A stretch of DNA of 64,000 bases from Neobacillus sp. FSL H8-0543. GTDB lineage: Bacteria; Bacillota; Bacilli; Bacillales; Cytobacillaceae. Position 1 is the first letter of the stretch, and each line of letters opens with the position of its first letter. The notes beneath the pieces are model-generated. The model was given only the letters and a program-made list of their open reading frames with translations. It ran no database searches and was not told the DNA's origin. Positions 55,950 to 64,000 of the stretch are shown piece after piece. The position numbers and the translations under genes are program-made. Location of the stretch: contig NZ_CP151943.1 in the NCBI RefSeq assembly GCF_038592905.1, forward strand, positions 3,980,501 through 4,044,500, given 5' to 3'.

Positions 55950-57359
55950 ATGGTAGTAGGAGATTTCCCGATTGAAACAGATACGATAGTAGTTGGAGCT
56001 GGCCCTGGCGGATATGTAGCAGCTATTCGCGCTGCACAGCTTGGACAAAAAGTTACAATAATTGAAAGAGAAAATCTTGGCGGAGTTTGTCTAAACGTTG
56101 GTTGTATACCGTCTAAAGCGTTAATTGCAGCGGGTCACCGTTATGAAACGGCAAAGTATTCTGAAGATATCGGTATTACAGCAGAAAATGTAACTGTTGA
56201 CTTTTCAAAAGTGCAAAAATGGAAAGAAAGTGTTACGAAAAAGCTTACTGGTGGGGTAGAAGGCCTGCTAAAAGGAAATAAAGTGTCCATCGTTCGTGGT
56301 GAGGCATATTTCGTTGATGCAAATACACTTCGTGTTATGGATGAAACTTCAGCTCAAACCTATACATTTAAGAATGCAATTATTGCTACTGGTTCTCGTC
56401 CAATTGAGCTGCCTGCGTTTAAATATACGAATCGTGTCCTTGATTCTACAGGTGCTCTAGCATTAAAAGAGATTCCTAAGAGCATTGTCGTTATTGGTGG
56501 TGGTTATATTGGTACAGAGCTTGGTGGCGCATACGCTAACTTTGGTACTAAAGTAACCATCCTTGAAGGTACCGATGAAATTCTTAATGGATTTGAAAAG
56601 CAAATGTCTGCACTAGTCAAACGCAACCTTAAGAAAAAAGGCACTGATATTATTACAAAAGCCTTGGCTAAAGGTGTTGAAGAGACTGAAACTGGTGTAA
56701 CAGTTACTTATGAAGTAAAAGGTGAAGTAAAAACTGTTGAAGCCGAATATGTCTTTGTTATGGTTGGCCGCCGTCCAAACACGGATGAATTAGGCCTTGA
56801 GCAAGCTGGTGTTCAACTGACTGATAGAGGCGTTGTAACGATCGATAAACAATGCCGTACAAATGTAAGTAATATTTATGCTATTGGCGACATTGTACCT
56901 GGACCGCCACTTGCACATAAAGCATCCTATGAAGGAAAAATTGCTGCCGAGGCAATTGCTGGTCATCCTGCAGTGATTGATTATTTAGGTATTCCTGCTG
57001 TTGTATTCTCAGACCCTGAATTAGCTTCTGTCGGCTATACAGAAGCTCAGGCAAAAGAAGAAGGACTTGCTATCAATGCTTCTAAGTTCCCATTTGCTGC
57101 AAATGGCCGTGCCCTTGCGTTAAATCAAACTGACGGGTTCGTAAAGCTTATTACTCGTAAAGAAGATGGTCTTATCATTGGTGCTCAAATTGCTGGTTCT
57201 AGTGCATCAGATATGATTGCAGAGCTGGGACTTGCGATTGAAGCGGGGATGACTGCTGAAGACTTAGCAATGACGATTCATGCGCATCCAACATTAGGAG
57301 AAATTACAATGGAAGCTGCCGAGGTTGCACTTGGAAGCCCGATCCATATCATTAAATAA
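55950..57359 (+). CDS. pdhD: Dihydrolipoamide dehydrogenase (E3)
   Basis: The FAD enzyme that reoxidises lipoamide and makes NADH, 469 residues. FAD site [19 protein letters not shown], redox disulfide [16 protein letters not shown] site [20 protein letters not shown], and the catalytic His-Glu in [15 protein letters not shown]. It starts 3 bases after the pdhC stop. A terminator ends the operon. In B. subtilis the next region toward speA carries the SR1 RNA gene. Confidence 0.98.
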   Translation: MVVGDFPIETDTIVVGAGPGGYVAAIRAAQLGQKVTIIERENLGGVCLNVGCIPSKALIAAGHRYETAKYSEDIGITAENVTVDFSKVQKWKESVTKKLTGGVEGLLKGNKVSIVRGEAYFVDANTLRVMDETSAQTYTFKNAIIATGSRPIELPAFKYTNRVLDSTGALALKEIPKSIVVIGGGYIGTELGGAYANFGTKVTILEGTDEILNGFEKQMSALVKRNLKKKGTDIITKALAKGVEETETGVTVTYEVKGEVKTVEAEYVFVMVGRRPNTDELGLEQAGVQLTDRGVVTIDKQCRTNVSNIYAIGDIVPGPPLAHKASYEGKIAAEAIAGHPAVIDYLGIPAVVFSDPELASVGYTEAQAKEEGLAINASKFPFAANGRALALNQTDGFVKLITRKEDGLIIGAQIAGSSASDMIAELGLAIEAGMTAEDLAMTIHAHPTLGEITMEAAEVALGSPIHIIK

Positions 57360-57362
57360 TTT

Positions 57363-57398
57363 AAAGTCCTTTCCGTTAACTTTCGGAAAGGACTTTTT
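57363..57398 (+). terminator. Terminator of pdhABCD
   Basis: AGTCCTTTCCG and CGGAAAGGACT stem followed by six Ts. Confidence 0.92.
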
Positions 57399-57507
57399 TC
57401 ATATTTAAACACGAATGTACATATAAAAGAAAACATCTAACATATATTTAAATAATTAACATCTTTAAAAAAGGCTGTTTGAAAGGTCGTAGCTTTTTAT
57501 ATAACTC

Positions 57508-57702
57508 TGTTGATTGGAGCGGAAGGTGCGAAGGACTCCTCGAAAATGCTACCGCATTTCCTTCGTGCGGTGATTATTCAAGGTAGCCTATTCAATGTCC
57601 TGCAGGAGAAAGGGGCGGGGGGAGACCCCACAGGCGCTTTAGCGCCGAGGAGGCTCCCCGGACCTCCTGCGGAAAGCGAAGCACCTGGAGCCCCAATCAA
57701 CA
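57508..57702. repeat. Dispersed inverted-repeat element, full-length copy C
   Basis: Left end TGTTGATTGGAGC and right end CCAATCAACA are inverted. The middle includes GCGAAGGACTCCTCGAAAAT, GCTACCGCATTTCCTTCGTG, an internal strong hairpin (GGCGCTTTAGCGCC) and GCGGAAAGCGAAGCACCTGG. The GC content is far above its surroundings. Much of it is shared with 63523-63688. A 5'-extended reading frame that starts inside it (57510) is an artefact. Confidence 0.88.
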
Positions 57703-57767
57703 GGCTAGTGAAAAAGAGCCTAAAAAAGATGAAATGTTTTAAAGTGGTGATAAATTTGAGGACCTAT

Positions 57768-57998
57768 ATGGTAATAATGCTGCAATTAATTATATGGAGT
57801 GGTTATACCCTAGTTGAATGGCTGTCAAAACACGATCAGCTTATATACAAAGTGATTATGTTCTTTGTCTTTTTTTACATCTCCTTTCAAATTGGAAACA
57901 AAGTATTTAAAACAACAGCTAAAGCGTTTTTTATCACTTCGTTAAGCTTAATCACGTACACTTCAATCCACTTTACATTGCTACTATTTCTCCATTAA
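57768..57998 (+). CDS. Small two-to-three-helix membrane protein
   Basis: A 76-residue hydrophobic protein with about three short membrane segments (MLQLIIWSGYTLVEWL, VIMFFVFFYISFQI, AFFITSLSLITYTSIHFTLL). ATG 57768 has GAGG 6 bases upstream; extending upstream enters the repeat element, whose sequence is unrelated. It has no recognisable family. It lies between pdhD and the DUF1885 gene, where the element may have replaced its own upstream DNA. Confidence 0.6.
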   Translation: MVIMLQLIIWSGYTLVEWLSKHDQLIYKVIMFFVFFYISFQIGNKVFKTTAKAFFITSLSLITYTSIHFTLLLFLH

Positions 57999-58025
57999 AA
58001 AACTCCCAATAAGGGAGTAAGTGTG
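57999..58025 (-). terminator. Terminator of the DUF1885 gene
   Basis: ACTCCC and GGGAGT stem (58005-58019), with an A-run on the plus left side giving Ts for the minus strand. Confidence 0.7.
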
Positions 58026-58032
58026 CGGTTAT

Positions 58033-58467
58033 CTATTTCCGTGGATAATAATACATGATTCTTTCGTTAAAAAGATGCAGCTCACCTTTTAATTTTTTGC
58101 CAAGAAATTTGCAAAATTCATTTGCTTTTCCTTTGTCACCGTAAGTAGATTGTTCAGGTAATGTAACCTGTATGTATGTTTGTTCCTGCTCATCGCCGTT
58201 TTCATCTCGAATAGTCTCACGGTCAACTCCAATTAAAATTGCGTAATGACGCTCCTGATTAGAGTGCAGATAAAACCAAGTTCCTTTACCCTCTTCTTTT
58301 TCTTTAATTTCGTATGGGAATGCCGAATCCCCATAGGACCATCCCAATTGGTCACCGGTTTTATTTGTAATTTCTTTATAATAATGAAAGAGTTCCTTTA
58401 CCTCATCAACTGATATTGTTTGTTGTGCAGATGAAGGCACAAGTTTAATGAATGCATTTTCCGCCAT
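58033..58467 (-). CDS. DUF1885-family protein
   Basis: A 144-residue soluble protein with ENAFIKLVPSSAQQTISVDE at the N-terminus and the FHYYKEITNKTGDQLGWSYG, YAILIGVDR and YIQVTLPEQSTYGDKGKANE segments of a family I recall as DUF1885, found in Bacillus; a structure of a Geobacillus member exists but no function is known. GGGGATAATA precedes the ATG. Confidence 0.78.
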   Translation of the reverse strand: MAENAFIKLVPSSAQQTISVDEVKELFHYYKEITNKTGDQLGWSYGDSAFPYEIKEKEEGKGTWFYLHSNQERHYAILIGVDRETIRDENGDEQEQTYIQVTLPEQSTYGDKGKANEFCKFLGKKLKGELHLFNERIMYYYPRK

Positions 58468-58618
58468 TATTATCCCCCTTATTTGTTCCAGTTAATATCC
58501 CTTCTATTCTAGCACTGAAAAAACAAACCTGACAACAGTTAGTGACAATTGTTGTTGTTAATTTCTAAAAAGTGAATTATAATAATATTCTAAACATTCC
58601 GGTTAAAAGGAGGATCAT

Positions 58619-58918
58619 ATGGAACTATTTGAAAAGCTCTACGATGAGCACGAAAATGTGAAAGTGAGATTCATTGGTTTTACCACGGAGCAAACCCGCT
58701 ATGATTTTGGAATAGTCTATACGAACATGTTTTTTGGAAAGCCCCTTGTTGTCTGCATGCAAACTGGCCGTTCAACACTCCTCGATCCAAAAGAAATAGA
58801 AGATATTGAATACCTCCAGAATGTATTTCGTATTCCTGATAAAAAACAAGCTGCTGATTTAGCTGAATTTTTCAAAGAAACCTTACCGCAAATTCCTTTT
58901 ATTACCCAATATGAGTAA
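58619..58918 (+). CDS. DUF3055-family protein
   Basis: A 99-residue protein with MELFEKLYDEHENVKVRFIG, GIVYTNMFFGKPLVVCMQTG and TLLDPKEIEDIEYLQNVF, the family layout I recall as DUF3055 (SAV4026-like). It is divergent from the DUF1885 gene. AAAGGAGGATCAT precedes the ATG. Function unknown. It is followed by a weak GGGCCCT/AGGGTCT hairpin with Ts at 58927-58954. Confidence 0.8.
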   Translation: MELFEKLYDEHENVKVRFIGFTTEQTRYDFGIVYTNMFFGKPLVVCMQTGRSTLLDPKEIEDIEYLQNVFRIPDKKQAADLAEFFKETLPQIPFITQYE

Positions 58919-58926
58919 CTTTACAT

Positions 58927-58954
58927 TATCGGGCCCTTTAATAGGGTCTTTTTA
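58927..58954 (+). terminator. Terminator of the DUF3055 gene
   Basis: GGCCCT and AGGGTC pair around a 5-base loop, then T-rich sequence. Confidence 0.7.
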
Positions 58955-58989
58955 TTGAATAAAAGTTTAATGTGACATACAAATTAGGC

Positions 58990-59018
58990 TTGAAATATCC
59001 AATGTGATATATTATTAT
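58990..59018 (+). promoter_or_regulatory. Sigma-A promoter of the SR1-like RNA
   Basis: TTGAAA (58990-58995), a 17-bp spacer and TATTAT (59013-59018). A transcript from here would begin near 59025 and end at the hairpin near 59252, about 230 nt. Confidence 0.7.
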
Positions 59019-59031
59019 AAAAATAAGGATA

Positions 59032-59046
59032 TTAAAACGCTTCCAA
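59032..59046 (-). promoter_or_regulatory. cre-like site in the SR1-like leader
   Basis: On the minus strand TTGGAAGCGTTTTAA matches the cre consensus with one mismatch at the penultimate C. It lies just downstream of the expected transcription start, a repression position. Confidence 0.5.
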
Positions 59047-59085
59047 ATTTGATGATAAATTCATATTGAAAAGGGGATTAATAAA

Positions 59086-59208
59086 ATGGGTACACTCGTA
59101 TGCCAAACTTGTGATTCGACAATTGATCATTTCGAAGACGAAAAAGTTACGGTTCTCTATTCAAAATGCAATTGTTGTGATGATCACCACTCAGAAGAAG
59201 AATTATAA
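59086..59208 (+). CDS. SR1P-family GapA-binding peptide
   Basis: A 40-residue ORF: MGTLVCQTCDSTIDHFEDEK, then VTVLYSKCNCCDDHHSEEEL. The MGTxVCQxC start, the DHFEDEKVTVLY centre and the Cys pair near the end match the SR1P family as I know it. SR1P binds GapA and, by that route, RNase J1; rnjA is 10 kb away. AAGGGG lies 7 or so bases before the ATG. Four Cys plus His suggest zinc binding. Confidence 0.85.
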   Translation: MGTLVCQTCDSTIDHFEDEKVTVLYSKCNCCDDHHSEEEL

Positions 59209-59225
59209 AAATACTTAACATAGAA

Positions 59226-59257
59226 ACAGGATTCCCCAAAAGGGAATCCTGTATTTT
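59226..59257 (+). terminator. Terminator of the SR1-like RNA
   Basis: ACAGGATTCCC (59226-59236) pairs perfectly with GGGAATCCTGT (59242-59252), followed by a T-rich run that touches the end of speA. Confidence 0.88.
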
Positions 59258-60729
59258 TATTTTATCGCTTTATATTCTTTTATCACTCGAATCGTTTTTA
59301 TTTCATCATCCTCTGGACCTTGAACGGGAAGACCTGCCTCAAGGTTTTTTCGTACATAGTGAAGGTTCTCTTTTGTGATAATTTCACCAGGAATAAAAAT
59401 TGGAATTCCAGGAGGATAAACCATGATAAATTCTGCAATGATCCTTCCTTCAGATTCGTCAAAAGAAATGACTTCTGTATCTGAATAAAAGGCATCTCTC
59501 GGAGTGAGTGCCAGCAGTGGAATATCAGGAAGAAGCACTTGAATTGGTTCGACTTTTTCTTGACGGTGTTCCCGTTCTTCAGCAAGTTCCTTAAGCGCTG
59601 AAACTAATTGGCTAGCTTCATATTCTGTATCTCCCAATGTAATAATACAAAGGATGTTGTAAAGGTCAGACATTTCTACTTCAATATTGTATTTTTCTCG
59701 CAGCCACTTTTCAACATCGTATCCTGTTAACCCTAATTCTTTTACTGAGATAATCAGTTTTGTCGGGTCGTAATCAAAAGTGGCCTTTGATCCTAATATT
59801 TCTTCCCCGATACAGTGCAAATTATCAATTTCATTGATCCGTTTACGAATGGATTGTGCAAGATTAATGGTTTTATCAATTAATTCTTTTCCGTTAATCG
59901 CTAATTGTTTCCGGGCAACATCCAGTGAAGCCAGTAATATATAGGATGTTGAGGTAGTTGTAAGCATACTTAAGATGGATTGGACATGTTTAGTAGAAAC
60001 AAGTCCCTCTTTTACATTCAAAATAGAGCTTTGTGTCATTGAACCGCCTAGTTTATGGACACTGGTGGCAGCCATATCAGCACCTGCCTGCATGGCTGAG
60101 AGTGGAAGATCATCGTGAAAATGAATATGAACTCCATGTGCTTCATCCACTAACACAGGAACATGGTGATAGTGTGCGACTTCTACAATCCTTTTTAAAT
60201 CTGCTGAAATCCCAAAGTATGTCGGATTAATTACTAGAACTGCTTTGGCATCTGGATGCATTTGTAGAGCCGTTTCAACTGCATCAGGTGTAATGCCGTG
60301 TGAAATACCTAAATCCTCATCAATTTCCGGATGAATAAATACTGGTATAGCTCCGGAAAATACAATAGCAGACATGACTGATTTATGGACATTTCTTGGG
60401 ACGATGATTTTATCATTAGGTCCGCATACAGCCATAATCATGGCTATTATTGCCCCGCTTGTACCTTGGACCGAAAAGAAAGTGCTGTCAGCGCCAAATG
60501 CTTCAGCCGCTAAGTCCTGTGCTTGTTTAATTATTCCCTTGGGCTGATGGAGGTCATCTAGAGGTCCAATGTTTATTAAGTCAATTGATAAGGCATTATC
60601 ACCAATAAATTGGCGAAATTCAGGGTCCATACCAGTCCCTTTTTTATGTCCAGGAATATGGAATTGGATTGGGTTCTTTTTTGCATGTTCTAATAAACCG
60701 CTAAATAACGGTGTTTGATTTTGAGACAA
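59257..60729 (-). CDS. speA: Arginine decarboxylase SpeA (Orn/Lys/Arg decarboxylase family)
   Basis: A PLP decarboxylase of 490 residues that makes agmatine from arginine, leading to polyamines. Seen: FHIPGHKKG at the N-terminus, the SVQGTSG segment, DEAHGVHIHFHDDLP, the PLP lysine in SVHKLGGSMTQSS, and the C-terminal domain with YPPGIPIFIPGE. It starts with TTG 60729 after GAGGTG. The product specificity is inferred from synteny with B. subtilis speA; paralogues such as YaaO exist. Confidence 0.9.
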   Translation of the reverse strand: MSQNQTPLFSGLLEHAKKNPIQFHIPGHKKGTGMDPEFRQFIGDNALSIDLINIGPLDDLHQPKGIIKQAQDLAAEAFGADSTFFSVQGTSGAIIAMIMAVCGPNDKIIVPRNVHKSVMSAIVFSGAIPVFIHPEIDEDLGISHGITPDAVETALQMHPDAKAVLVINPTYFGISADLKRIVEVAHYHHVPVLVDEAHGVHIHFHDDLPLSAMQAGADMAATSVHKLGGSMTQSSILNVKEGLVSTKHVQSILSMLTTTSTSYILLASLDVARKQLAINGKELIDKTINLAQSIRKRINEIDNLHCIGEEILGSKATFDYDPTKLIISVKELGLTGYDVEKWLREKYNIEVEMSDLYNILCIITLGDTEYEASQLVSALKELAEEREHRQEKVEPIQVLLPDIPLLALTPRDAFYSDTEVISFDESEGRIIAEFIMVYPPGIPIFIPGEIITKENLHYVRKNLEAGLPVQGPEDDEIKTIRVIKEYKAIK

Positions 60730-60940
60730 TTTATTACCACACCTCTTTATTTTTAAAAAATGCTTATTACTATAATCAAGACAGAAAACAAATGAATTAT
60801 AGCACTATTCCTGCTTCTTGCAAAGAAAATTTTCCTTTTCTGCTAGTTTTTATTTCCTTCTATTTAGTTTTCCGTTTAAACAGGAAAATTACACTTATTA
60901 AACGAAATATGTTGTAATGAGATTTTAGGAGGGGATACCA

Positions 60941-61900
60941 TTGAGATGGCAATCGAGAATAACAGATTTATTGAGAATAAAATATCCAATTATCCAAGGA
61001 GGCCTTGCTTATCTTGCTTATTCAGAGCTAGCAGCAGCTGTATCCAATGCAGGGGGGCTAGGACAAATCACTGCTATGTCACTTGATTCTCCTGAAAGTC
61101 TTCGTAGGGAAATACGTAAGGTTAAGGGCCTAACGAACAAGCCGTTTGGTGTGAATTATGCAATAGGACAGCACGGCAGACCGTTTGCAGACTTTCTTCA
61201 GGTTTCCATTGAGGAAAAAGTACCAGTCGTTACGATGACTGGGGGAAATCCTGCCCCTATATTTGAACAATTAAAAGGGACACCAATCAAGAAGCTCGTG
61301 CTTGTGGCTGCAAGAAGGCAAGCTGAAAAGGCCGAGCAACTTGGTGCAGATGCAGTAATGGTCGTTGGTCAAGAAGGCGGAGGACACCTCGGCAGGGATG
61401 ATATAGGCACAATGGTGTTAATTCCTCAGGTAGTTGACGCTGTTTCTATTCCTGTGATTGCTTCGGGAGGTATAGGTGATGGCAGAGGACTCATGGCAGC
61501 GCTTAGTCTAGGTGCTGAGGGGATTGAGATGGGTACAAGATTTATTGCTACAAAGGAATGTGTTCATGCAAATGAACTTTATAAGCAAAGGCTAGTAGAG
61601 GGTACTGAAGCCGACACGGTTGTAATTAAACGAACACTCGGAATGCCTGCAAGAGCGATTGGGAATAGCTGGACAAATCAAATCTTATCTATTGAAAGGG
61701 ACAATGGCGATTATGAAAGGCTAAAAGACTTTATTAGCGGTAATGCTAATAAACGCTATATTTATGACGGCGTAGAAGAAGAAGGCTTTGCCTGGGCAGG
61801 TCAGGTGATGGGACTAATAAAGGATGTTCCGACAGTTGAAGAACTTTTTACGCGAATTATTACAAAGGCTGAACAAATTCGTGAAAATTGGACAGAATAA
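60941..61900 (+). CDS. Nitronate monooxygenase-like flavoprotein (2-nitropropane dioxygenase family)
   Basis: A 319-residue FMN TIM-barrel protein: IKYPIIQGGLAYLAYSELAAAVSNAGGLG, FGVNYAIG, VMVVGQEGGGHLG, VIASGGIGDGRGLMAAL and GAEGIEMGTRF. Members are nitronate monooxygenases or FabK-type enoyl reductases; the GHLG segment favours the nitronate group. It begins with TTG 60941, 6 bases after AGGAGGGG. The in-frame lipid pathway genes that accompany FabK are absent. Not at this spot in B. subtilis as I recall. Confidence 0.82.
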   Translation: MRWQSRITDLLRIKYPIIQGGLAYLAYSELAAAVSNAGGLGQITAMSLDSPESLRREIRKVKGLTNKPFGVNYAIGQHGRPFADFLQVSIEEKVPVVTMTGGNPAPIFEQLKGTPIKKLVLVAARRQAEKAEQLGADAVMVVGQEGGGHLGRDDIGTMVLIPQVVDAVSIPVIASGGIGDGRGLMAALSLGAEGIEMGTRFIATKECVHANELYKQRLVEGTEADTVVIKRTLGMPARAIGNSWTNQILSIERDNGDYERLKDFISGNANKRYIYDGVEEEGFAWAGQVMGLIKDVPTVEELFTRIITKAEQIRENWTE

Positions 61901-61942
61901 CGGTATTATACATATATGTAACTAATGTAAGTAGGTGAGTAT

Positions 61943-62215
61943 ATGGAATATCAATACCCGATTGACTATCACTGGTCCACAGATGAAATTGTTGATGTCA
62001 TCAAATTTTACGAAGCCATTGAAAGGGCTTATGAAAAAGGGATTATCCGTGATGAACTAATGAATATTTATCGTCGGTTTAAAGAAATCGTTCCTAGCAA
62101 GGCGGAAGAGAAAACACTTTGCGGGGAGTTTGAAGAAATAAGCGGCTATTCGTCCTATCGAGCAATAAAAAAGGCGAAAGAGGCTGCGCCAGGGGATCGA
62201 ATTATAATAAAATAA
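61943..62215 (+). CDS. yktA: YktA (UPF0223) protein
   Basis: A 90-residue protein with the UPF0223 layout: [40 protein letters not shown] and the final [14 protein letters not shown]. Function unknown. ATG 61943 is preceded by AGGTGAG. It is followed by a terminator shared with the leftward yktB. Confidence 0.88.
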   Translation: MEYQYPIDYHWSTDEIVDVIKFYEAIERAYEKGIIRDELMNIYRRFKEIVPSKAEEKTLCGEFEEISGYSSYRAIKKAKEAAPGDRIIIK

Positions 62216-62217
62216 GC

Positions 62218-62255
62218 AGAAAAAGCTCCCGAATTTAGTTTTGGGAGCTTTTTGT
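62218..62255. terminator. Bidirectional terminator between yktA and yktB
   Basis: AAAAAGCTCCC and GGGAGCTTTTT stem with a 12-base loop. Confidence 0.88.
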
Positions 62256-62256
62256 A

Positions 62257-62889
62257 CTATTTAATATTCATTGCAATTTTATATAGTGGGGCTACCTTAT
62301 TAAAGACACTATCTATTTGTTGAAGAAGACCTTCAGCACCTAGCTCAATAGCTTGCTTACGGTCAATTTCAAATCCGCATAGAATTTCGGCTTTTTTTAC
62401 GTTTTGTAATCTCTCGAGAAATGACTGTAAATCTTCTTTTGAAAGCTCGCCATGCGTTGATGACTCGACCTTCATGTGATCCAAGGACCAGACAAAGTCT
62501 TTTGGTATTTCTTTATAAATCTTGTTTAGCTTTTTTAACATTCTTGTGGCAATTTCCTGTTTTTGTGGAGCCTCATAAATTACTGCAAACCAAACAAATA
62601 AATGAGTATTCCATAAGCCGATTTGAAAATGAGGGAGCATTTTGTACCCGCGGGGATTATTTGCTAAGGCTACCCACGTATCTTTGGGTGGATTAACGGT
62701 CCTTCTTGCATGCTTGGCAACGTGGATATACATTTCATCACCTGTAATTGAAGATAGGGTCGGTTGAAAGTATTGTCCCAGACTATCTAATTTAGGACGG
62801 ACCAATTCTTTAAGAGCGTCCATTCTTGCCTCTAATCCATCTATTTTAAAAACATCAAAATCCTTTTCTGTAAAACCGTTGAAATCCAT
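62257..62889 (-). CDS. yktB: YktB (UPF0637, DUF1054) protein
   Basis: A 210-residue soluble protein: FTEKDFDVFKIDGLEARMDA, HVAKHARRTVNPPKDTWVA and PHFQIGLWNTHLFVWFAVIY are hallmarks of the UPF0637 family. Structures exist but no function. AGGAGG lies before the ATG (GGAGGCTAACGAACAATG). It is convergent with yktA as in B. subtilis. Confidence 0.9.
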   Translation of the reverse strand: MDFNGFTEKDFDVFKIDGLEARMDALKELVRPKLDSLGQYFQPTLSSITGDEMYIHVAKHARRTVNPPKDTWVALANNPRGYKMLPHFQIGLWNTHLFVWFAVIYEAPQKQEIATRMLKKLNKIYKEIPKDFVWSLDHMKVESSTHGELSKEDLQSFLERLQNVKKAEILCGFEIDRKQAIELGAEGLLQQIDSVFNKVAPLYKIAMNIK

Positions 62890-63079
62890 TGTTCGTTAGC
62901 CTCCTGCAAGTATATGTATCAATTATTGTAGCATATAGGCACGAAAAACCAAGAAGTTTGTTGCTCACCCTAGGTTAACGCACAAATTAGTTGCAACCTT
63001 GCCTCTACCCTCATACTATACTAGTAAAAATAGTCTGAAAAATTAAAATGTTATTATCTCTTAGAAGGAGGAGAGCAGG

Positions 63080-63274
63080 ATGAAACAGCTAATGAATACC
63101 TCGTTAAAAAAAGCAGGAGAAAAGGAAAGAACGGCCGTATTAAGATTAGAAATGGATTATGAATTAGCGACATTATTTGAAGCTATTGAAGAAAAAAGCG
63201 AAAAAAAGGTGAAAGAATCTAAACAGAAGTTAGAGAGAATCCGTCAAGAATTATTACGATTAAAGGCATTTTGA
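63080..63274 (+). CDS. ykzI: YkzI-like small coiled-coil protein
   Basis: A 64-residue, entirely helical charged protein (KERTAVLRLEMDYELATLFE, then EKKVKESKQKLERIRQELLR). Position between yktB and suhB corresponds to ykzI of B. subtilis, and length is similar. No function known. GGAGGAGAG precedes the ATG. Confidence 0.7.
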   Translation: MKQLMNTSLKKAGEKERTAVLRLEMDYELATLFEAIEEKSEKKVKESKQKLERIRQELLRLKAF

Positions 63275-63341
63275 TTATTGTGTTTTAATGATAACCAAAA
63301 GGAATGAAACTAAATAGAAGGATTTTCCTTGAAATGATTAA

Positions 63342-63385
63342 AACGAACTCTGATAAATGCATTAGAGGGTTCGTTTATTATTTTG
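63342..63385 (+). terminator. Terminator after ykzI
   Basis: AACGAACTCT and AGAGGGTTCGTT pair with a bulge, followed by a T-rich tract. The rest of the gap 63275-63731 contains the repeat copy D and the suhB ribosome site. Confidence 0.6.
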
Positions 63386-63522
63386 TCTATAATAAACTAA
63401 TAATTAATAAGTAATTGCGAAGGGAAGGATAAAAGTTGATGACCAACAAATCTTCGATTAAGCTATAGATATAGAGGTACATATTTCGAGTCAATTAAAG
63501 GATATTGTTGATTTTATACCAA

Positions 63523-63688
63523 TGTTGATTGGAGCCGAAGGCGCGAAGAACTCCTCGAAAATGCTACCGCATTTCCTTCGTGCGGTGCAAATACAAGGAA
63601 GCTTATTCAATGTCCTGCTGGAGTACGGGGCCGAGGAGGCTCCCCGGCACGCCCGCGGAAAGCGAAGCGCCTGGAGCTCCAATCAACA
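63523..63688. repeat. Dispersed inverted-repeat element, copy D
   Basis: Same ends as copy C (TGTTGATTGGAGC and GCTCCAATCAACA) and the shared core GAACTCCTCGAAAATGCTAC, CGCATTTCCTTCGTGCGGTG and GCGGAAAGCGAAGCGCCTGG. It is about 30 bases shorter than copy C in the middle. The reading frame passing through it (63529-63819) is an artefact. It ends 44 bases before suhB. Confidence 0.88.
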
Positions 63689-63731
63689 GCCAAGTAAAAA
63701 ACATAAAAAATATAGATTATTGGAGGGAATT

Positions 63732-64000
63732 ATGGACTGGGAGTATATTGATTTACATGCCAAGCAATGGGTTAAAGAGGCTGGGGAAAGAATACGTTCC
63801 TCCTTTAATAAAACTTTAACTATAGAATTCAAATCTAACCCCAATGACCTCGTAACAGATATTGATAAAGAAATTGAACAATTTTTTATTAGAAAAATAC
63901 GAGCGGCTTTTCCTACTCATAAAATTATGGGTGAAGAAGGATTTGGTGATGAATTAACAAACCTCGATGGCATTGTTTGGCTAATCGATCCGATTGATGG
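63732..64000 (+). CDS. suhB: Inositol monophosphatase family protein SuhB/YktC, 5' part
   Basis: The first 89 or so residues of a lithium-sensitive-type phosphatase. Visible: MDWEYIDLHAKQWVKEAG, DLVTDIDKEIE (substrate/metal region), the metal ligand Glu in IMGEEGFG, and DPIDG at the window edge (motif A). GGAGGG precedes the ATG. It continues past 64000. In B. subtilis yktC (suhB) follows ykzI here. Likely hydrolyses inositol or other sugar monophosphates. Confidence 0.9.
   Translation, partial: MDWEYIDLHAKQWVKEAGERIRSSFNKTLTIEFKSNPNDLVTDIDKEIEQFFIRKIRAAFPTHKIMGEEGFGDELTNLDGIVWLIDPID

Larger units (their letters stand above)
59025..59257 (+). ncRNA. Candidate SR1-like dual-function regulatory RNA
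   Basis: In B. subtilis the sRNA SR1 lies between pdhD and speA, encodes SR1P, and base-pairs with ahrC mRNA. Here the same location has a promoter (58990-59018), a cre-like site, an SR1P-type ORF (59086-59208) and a hairpin terminator (59226-59257). The predicted length is close to that of SR1 (about 200 nt). Pairing to ahrC cannot be tested here. Confidence 0.65.

Noticed and set aside
57510..57767. N-terminal extension of the small membrane protein through the repeat element
   Set aside because: The first ~86 codons lie inside copy C of the dispersed repeat, have no ribosome site and an unrelated composition; a GAGG-spaced ATG at 57768 starts the hydrophobic protein.
63529..63819. Rightward ORF across repeat copy D and the start of suhB
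   Set aside because: It is made of repeat DNA and then runs out of frame through suhB; no ribosome site.

Overview
The window reads as a chromosomal segment of a low-GC, spore-forming Bacillaceae (Bacillus or Neobacillus type). Evidence: AT-rich sequence, strong Shine-Dalgarno sites with frequent TTG/GTG starts, U-rich hairpin terminators, SAM-I (S-box) leaders, a CtsR operator, cre-like sites, a sporulation-type histidine kinase and a Spo0E-like phosphatase. Much of the gene order follows the B. subtilis ykrQ(kinE)-to-suhB stretch, with blocks missing and a few insertions. It is mostly core genome. I see no prophage, CRISPR array, integrase, transposase, rRNA or tRNA.

Layout. 0-9 kb: the C-terminal end of a 2-oxoacid:ferredoxin oxidoreductase beta subunit, then kinE, then the methionine salvage locus (mtnK and mtnU leftward; mtnE and mtnWXBD rightward; mtnK and mtnWXBD each behind a SAM-I riboswitch; no mtnA here), then a spo0E-like gene. 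9-22 kb: a ZIP metal transporter, a fixABCX electron-transfer operon with a perfect cre match upstream, a fosmidomycin-resistance-type exporter divergent from a MarR regulator, an M3 oligopeptidase, clpE with CtsR boxes, ykvI and a CPBP protease. 22-29 kb: small genes, glpK-glpD, ptsH-ptsI. 29-40 kb: a lipoprotein, ykwC, patA, ykyB, a PAS-PAS-GGDEF-EAL protein, the Tat substrate ykuE, ykuI, ykuJ, ykuL and small membrane or secreted proteins. 40-47 kb: an efflux pump, ccpC, dapH-ykuR, peroxiredoxin ykuU, thioredoxin-like ykuV, a DUF4349 lipoprotein and ktrC. 47-64 kb: rnjA-rpoY, a 23-residue cationic peptide ORF, ykrA, defB, ykyA, pdhABCD, small genes, an SR1P/SR1-like dual-function RNA locus, speA, a nitronate monooxygenase-like enzyme, yktA, yktB, ykzI and the start of suhB.

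How the genes work together. The mtn genes recycle methylthioribose to the keto acid precursor of methionine. patA, dapH and ykuR are the acetylated branch of diaminopimelate synthesis. ptsHI, glpK (with the His that P~HPr phosphorylates), ccpC, several cre-like sites, pdhABCD and SR1P form a central-carbon theme. kinE (with a sigma-H-like promoter) and spo0E connect to the Spo0A phosphorelay. The GGDEF-EAL protein and a degenerate EAL protein (YkuI) suggest local c-di-GMP signalling.

No convincing new multigene system is visible. The more interesting items are a dispersed inverted-repeat element (two long copies, one collapsed copy, one remnant), the SR1-like locus, the cationic micropeptide upstream of rpoY-rnjA, the sigma-H-like kinE promoter, and the absence of mtnA beside mtnK.
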